A stretch of DNA of 64,000 nucleotides from assembly GCF_037038585.1 (NCBI RefSeq), contig NC_092560.1:60680049-60744048 (forward strand). The letters are read 5' to 3'. The stretch comes from Patagioenas fasciata (taxonomy: Eukaryota; Chordata; Aves; Columbiformes; Columbidae). A program made the position numbers and the translations under genes. The notes below the pieces were generated by a model. The model was not told where the DNA came from. It made no database searches and was given only the letters and a program-made list of their open reading frames with translations. The stretch's first letter is position 1; each line of letters opens with the position of its first letter. This document shows, one piece after another, positions 59,004-64,000 of the stretch.

Positions 59004-62000
59004 CACTTTTCTAAAATCATTTAATATTGCATCTTATTCATTTCTGCTTTTCAAATAGGTACACAACTGTTACCCTCATTGGCAGCCTGTCAGCTCTCTG
59101 TCTCTCACTCCCTGTCCTGTATTTCTCCACCAGATTATCTTACCCGTCATAGCAATTAAGAATTACCTTGTACTCACTGAGTGCATCTAAGTGCCCACCC
59201 ACTGCATGTCCTTTATATAGCAAGATACTGTATACCAGGGAAGGGGATCCTGGTTCCATCAGAGCATTATTTGATCAGCTTCTGGCTCAGCATTGCTTAA
59301 CAATGGTGACGTGGTGCTTTAGGGAAGTGAAGGTCTCCTGAATTTAGGTTTTCTGTAGCAAAATCAAGACCTGCTAAAGCTATGTTATTAAATTCTATGT
59401 AAGGTATGTTCTTTGAAGCAATTTTCAACCGCTTAAACTCGTTGCAAAACAAGATAGAATTTAAGCTTAATTATTACAGCAGTTATGAAGTACTGGTCCA
59501 GATGTAGTGAATTAGAGAATAAAATAATGAAAAACTATCTGCAATCAAGATAATATTATTTTAACAATTGATTAATATGAATAATATATTTTTTTCCCAA
59601 GTGTTACTCTGTTTTCATTCTTCACCTGATAATATTTTGGGAACAACTGAGCATTTGTTGTTAGAGAGACATTATATCTACTGCTTTCTCTCTGTTAATG
59701 TTCAGCTGTATTCTTTCATGTTTTTTATTGCACTTCACCATTTTGGAGTTTTCGTTTATATATTTCTTGCTTTTCTAAAATGAATTCCCTTCTTTCAGCT
59801 ATTGTATAAAAAATTTTTGAAGCTCCCTGACAGTACTTTGACCATTTTAAATGAAATATATTTAGAGATCTGCAATAACACTTCCACTTGACAGCTGAAG
59901 GAAATATCTAAACATCAAAGCACTGCAGTTTTGAGATTGGACTGCAATTAAAGTGTCAGCTTTTCATACCTGTAATAGTGCATACATATACTATAATCAC
60001 TAAAATCAGTTCAGTATTTTCTTCCCTAGGAGGAAGATTTCCTGAGACTGAAAAGCTCGGTTTGTTTCATAGAAACCATGTATATATATAGAAGAACTGT
60101 GCTGGGAAATGGGGAATGAGAATCATGTTGGTGCTCATGAAGAAAAGCTTAATTATTGAACAGTTATTCTTTTAGTTTTGATGGTAAGTGAAAAGATCAT
60201 GTGTTAGCTCAGCTGAGCTAAACTTAGAGATGGATTTCAGGGCTTTTCTCTTGATTTTAATGTTGTTACAAGTAATTAATATTAAAAAAAAAAAAAAAGT
60301 GAGCAGAATTTTGTATTGGCTCCTAGAAAGAACAACACCTGTATTCTCAACTTGTGAACTTCAGCTTTTGAGTATCAGGATGACGTAACACTTTTCCTGA
60401 AATCCATATTGTTAACAGGCGTGCCCAGCCTCACTTAGGTATAGAAACTGTATGTTTGGTTGAAGAATAGTGCCAAATGATGTATCAGATAGACATACCT
60501 GCCTTCAGCAGGATTTTTCAGAACTATGAAATTCCGCTTCCCTCATCAGCTGCAGAGGAAGTGATAGGACAATATACAACTGTTTCCTTGCCCTGCCCTG
60601 TGCATAGTTGCTTCTCAGATTTCTAACTCAGGATACCTTCCTCCCCATTATTTCTCTCTGCATTTGAGGAGTATCAGAGACAGGGCATCAACCACAGGAA
60701 TTGATACAGCTGATACAGCTTAGGAATTTGTTCATATGACCTCAAAATGTCCCTTTGAATTTTCAGGGATGTTCTCCAATGACCTCTCATAAGAGTATGC
60801 TACAGTCACAGAACGGTCAATGAATTGAAGGCACTTTTTGCCCTTCTGTACTCTTAAAATTTGTATTTCACTTTTTCTACACATCACAGACCGTCTTTTC
60901 GTCAGCTTTCTTCTGTGTAAAATGCAGCTTAAGGGAAGGGTGTACATTGTGTGAACTAATGCTTGAAGCACTAGGCTGTGTTATCATATTGCCATTAAGA
61001 TTCCAAAGCATAGTTTCCACAGTATTAGTAATGCCTATATATCTTAGTAACATGTGGGAATCGCCATTTAAATTTCAAATGGTTACATTGAAATAATAAT
61101 ACGTGCATTGATACATTTTTAAAAATGTAATTAATTTAAAGGTTTGCATTCAGACTTATTGTGGATGAACTTGGCTAGTCTATATTCTTTACATGAACTC
61201 TCTAAATGAAATAACCGAGATGATTTACTGCACAAAGAAGTGAAAATAACAAACATACAGTACAAAAAATATTAAACATTTTACTTATTTTGTTATGATC
61301 TTATGACCTCTAAATTTGTATTTCAAGTAAAATTGCATGTAGAATGTCTCCTAACTGCAATGCCATTGAAGTTAACAAAAACTGAACAGTTGATTTTAAT
61401 GAACCAAGAAGCAAACTGTATTGTTGACTGAAGGTTAATAAGAGCAGAAAATTGTTGGTTAGTCTGACAGCAGAGCTTCTGCTACTTCCTTTTTACTTCA
61501 ACATTTTCTGTCTAGATCAGATATAGATAAACAAGTTTTAGAAATTAGAATAATTGTGTTATGGAATGATCGCTCCTTGTTACCTGAAACCACAGAGGAG
61601 AGATAAGACATGAATCGGGTTAGTGGACTGAATGGCATATTCTGAAGAAAAATAGATGTAAATTAGAAGGCAAGCTATACTTTTATACAGTACCAATTAG
61701 CAGATAATGCATGTCCAAAATCTGAGTGCTGTAAAAAGTGCTTGTATTGCAAATGTAGTGAGTTGAAATAAATTAGATTTTCACTAATATTGTATTTTAA
61801 CACCAAATATTGTGGCTTAAATTTTCCTAATGAACGTAGTGAAAGGATTTTAGTGTTCTCCTAGAGTACAGGATGGAAGTTGCTTCCTTCAAAATAAGAA
61901 TAAGACTCACAATGTTCCTTTAAATTGAGGCCAGAGGAGACTGATGCCAGTACTTTTGAGTGATAGCCTGGTGGTTGGAGATCTCACCTGGAATTGAGAA

Positions 62001-64000
62001 AAAGTAACTTAAGGCTTAGTTTGTGTTTTTTGTTTTTTGTTTTTTTTTTTTTGCTAGATAGTTAGCTTTTGGAAGTCAAATCTGAAAATAATGACCATCA
62101 CAATTCTTGTCCTTGTCACTCTCTGCTGGGTAGTATAGGGAAACTCCAAGTTTCGGTTATAAAAGAATTATTAAGCTCTTTGAGAATCCATCTGGGTTTT
62201 TATATCATCTTCAGTACCAAAGTATTTAAGAGCTGTCTCTTCATATGCATAACTGGGGTTCATTTGGGTTGGTCTTGTTTTTCTGAACTATCAATTAATC
62301 CTTTCCACCGCTATTTTTCTTTTAAATAAGGTAATTCAGGTTAATTAAGTTTTCATTTTGTGAATGCAGGAAAATGAGCATATGTCAAAATGTCATTGAA
62401 TTTCTTCTTCATCCTCTCATGACTTTTGTATTTGGAACTTATCCAGAATAACAAAGCAGCAAAATTTCATGTTTTCTTTGTTGCTTGAACACTGTTTTCC
62501 AACCCCGAGTAACAACAACATTTTCTGCTGTTGAAATCCTAAGAGGTGCTACAAAATTCATCCTTTGATTGCTTAGTTCTTTCGTTAGGCAGTATAAAAA
62601 GGTGTACATGTAGGATATTTGAGCATTTAAAAACCTCTGGATGCAGTATAAGAAGGCTATTTGAAATGAAGGATAAAAGTGATAAGCAAAACTATTAGGA
62701 AATTATTAGCAAACAGTAGAATAACTGTTGGAGTGCCTTTTTATCTCTTTGGTGTTTGCACAGGACCTAACATTTCTGTTAATTAGCAGGTCAAATATCT
62801 TTGTAAAGTAGAGGTGTCTCTGGTCAGGGTAATACCTTTCACCAGCCTCTGTCCTCATATTGCCACAAAATACCTCAAGTCCATTCGTGACTACTCACTT
62901 CTTTCTGATATACAGTATTAATATAAGCTCTTATAAAAAGCTTTAAAAAGCATCCTCTTTTGAAAATACATCATAAATAAATAAGATGGGATTGAAAGAG
63001 TAGCTGATCCTTGCTGATCCGATACAGATGCTGAAATACGTGAAAATAGATCTGACTTAAAACACCATTTGTTACAAAACGCTAACTAATTTGTTGGTTG
63101 CATCCTTGCCAGGCTGCCCTCTGTAATCTTTCTCCTGATTTTGTCTTTTGCTTGCCACTTCTAGAGGTTCCTCGGCGTTGTATTCACAGGATCTGCTCAA
63201 AATAAGAATTTGTCATTGGTACTGATATTTCTCAAGTTTGTTTATTGCAAAATAGATTTTTTTTTTTTTTTTTTGTCCCCTGCTTTTCAGGCATCTGAAC
63301 TGCACAGAGGCAGTGTCTTCCCAGCAGCCTGGGAGGCCTGTCCCCAGCTGTCCCTTTATCGTGCTGTTCCGTCTGGCTGGTGTGACACGGGTCCATCATG
63401 TAAAACAGCACGCAGCTTCAGTTTCTGTGGTCAGCAACCACAGCACTGCTCGTAAATGCATTGCACACAGATGCCAATGCCTGGTTTTTTTTTTTTTTTT
63501 TGTAGTGTGAATGCTATTTTTTCAAATAGTAGAGCCTTCTTTTAAGTAGAGACGCCCTGTAGTTACGGCTTAATTTTTTTTTTCAGGTGTGAAGAATATA
63601 AAAACGGCAACAAACAAAAGTTCTGCAGCCACAAAAGTCATAGAGTATTGAGAAACTTTTTGCTCCCTCAGCTTGAGGGCTGATTGCTGTTTTGTAGCAG
63701 TCCATTAAAGAAAAGCAACAACCCTCCTTTGATTTTTCAAAGCTTTACATGCTAGGCAATCTATTTGACCTCATAGTTCCAATTTCTAAATATGTTGGGA
63801 TTTTTTGTTCCTGTATTCTTACTAAAAATAGTGAAAAAATAGCTCTCTTTTAAATGTCATGTCATTTCTCAGGTAATTCGATGGAGTACTCATATGCATG
63901 TCACAGAAGAGGTTATATTGGGTGGATTTCACCTGTTTACTTGCCTTACTGAGAGTTTTGTTTCTTTTTTTGACCAGGTTTGCTAGCTGGATTATAACAT
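59004..64000. other. Intron 2, last part in window: AT-rich, no gene seen
   Basis: No recognisable exon, RNA gene or transposon. A 15-A run lies at 60284-60298 and poly-T runs at 62040, 63257, 63485 and 63574. A 9-bp tandem duplication lies at 60702-60719. Two acceptor-like sites (63290 and 63587) look like splice sites but lead to no recognisable HCN1 sequence. Confidence 0.6.

Noticed and set aside
63574-63600. Acceptor-like tttttttttcag followed by gtgtgaag
   Set aside because: The sequence after it does not encode HCN1 and no in-frame continuation or donor is convincing. T-rich tracts before CAG are common in this intron.

Overview
The window is vertebrate nuclear DNA, most likely from a bird. 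It carries the 5' end of one large gene on the + strand, HCN1, which encodes the hyperpolarization-activated cyclic-nucleotide-gated (Ih) channel subunit 1. Two coding exons with correct GT-AG borders and matching phases encode residues 1-269 of the channel. Two degenerate CR1 LINE fragments, the very low density of other transposons and the absence of SINEs point to a bird, or less likely a reptile. The species cannot be fixed from the sequence alone.

Layout. Positions 1-2049 are AT-rich 5' flank with no recognisable gene. Positions 2050-4040 form a CpG island that covers the promoter, the 5' leader, coding exon 1 (3125-3507) and the start of intron 1. Intron 1 runs 3508-26517 (23,010 bp). 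Coding exon 2 is 26518-26941 (424 bp). Intron 2 begins at 26942 and continues past the right edge. I looked for the next HCN1 exon (S4-S5 linker and S5) and did not find it, so intron 2 is longer than 37 kb.

The rest is intronic. It holds one CR1 copy in each orientation (about 55600-56263 on + and 58648-59003 on -), a pure 105-bp TTTTA repeat at 57417, a GU-rich tract near 31.9 kb, about 23 long poly-T runs, a few small tandem duplications, and several isolated CpG-rich patches that could be regulatory (the clearest at 33590-33860).

How the parts fit: the CpG-island promoter drives HCN1. Exon 1 supplies the disordered N-terminus and the HCN domain, and exon 2 supplies the voltage-sensor helices S1-S4. 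The pore, C-linker and cyclic-nucleotide-binding domain lie in exons beyond the window. I found no undescribed genetic system. The observations most worth checking are a REST/NRSF-like site in intron 1, upstream ORFs in the leader, the intronic CpG patches, the poly-T strand asymmetry and the pentanucleotide repeat. All repeats, motifs and counts were read by eye.
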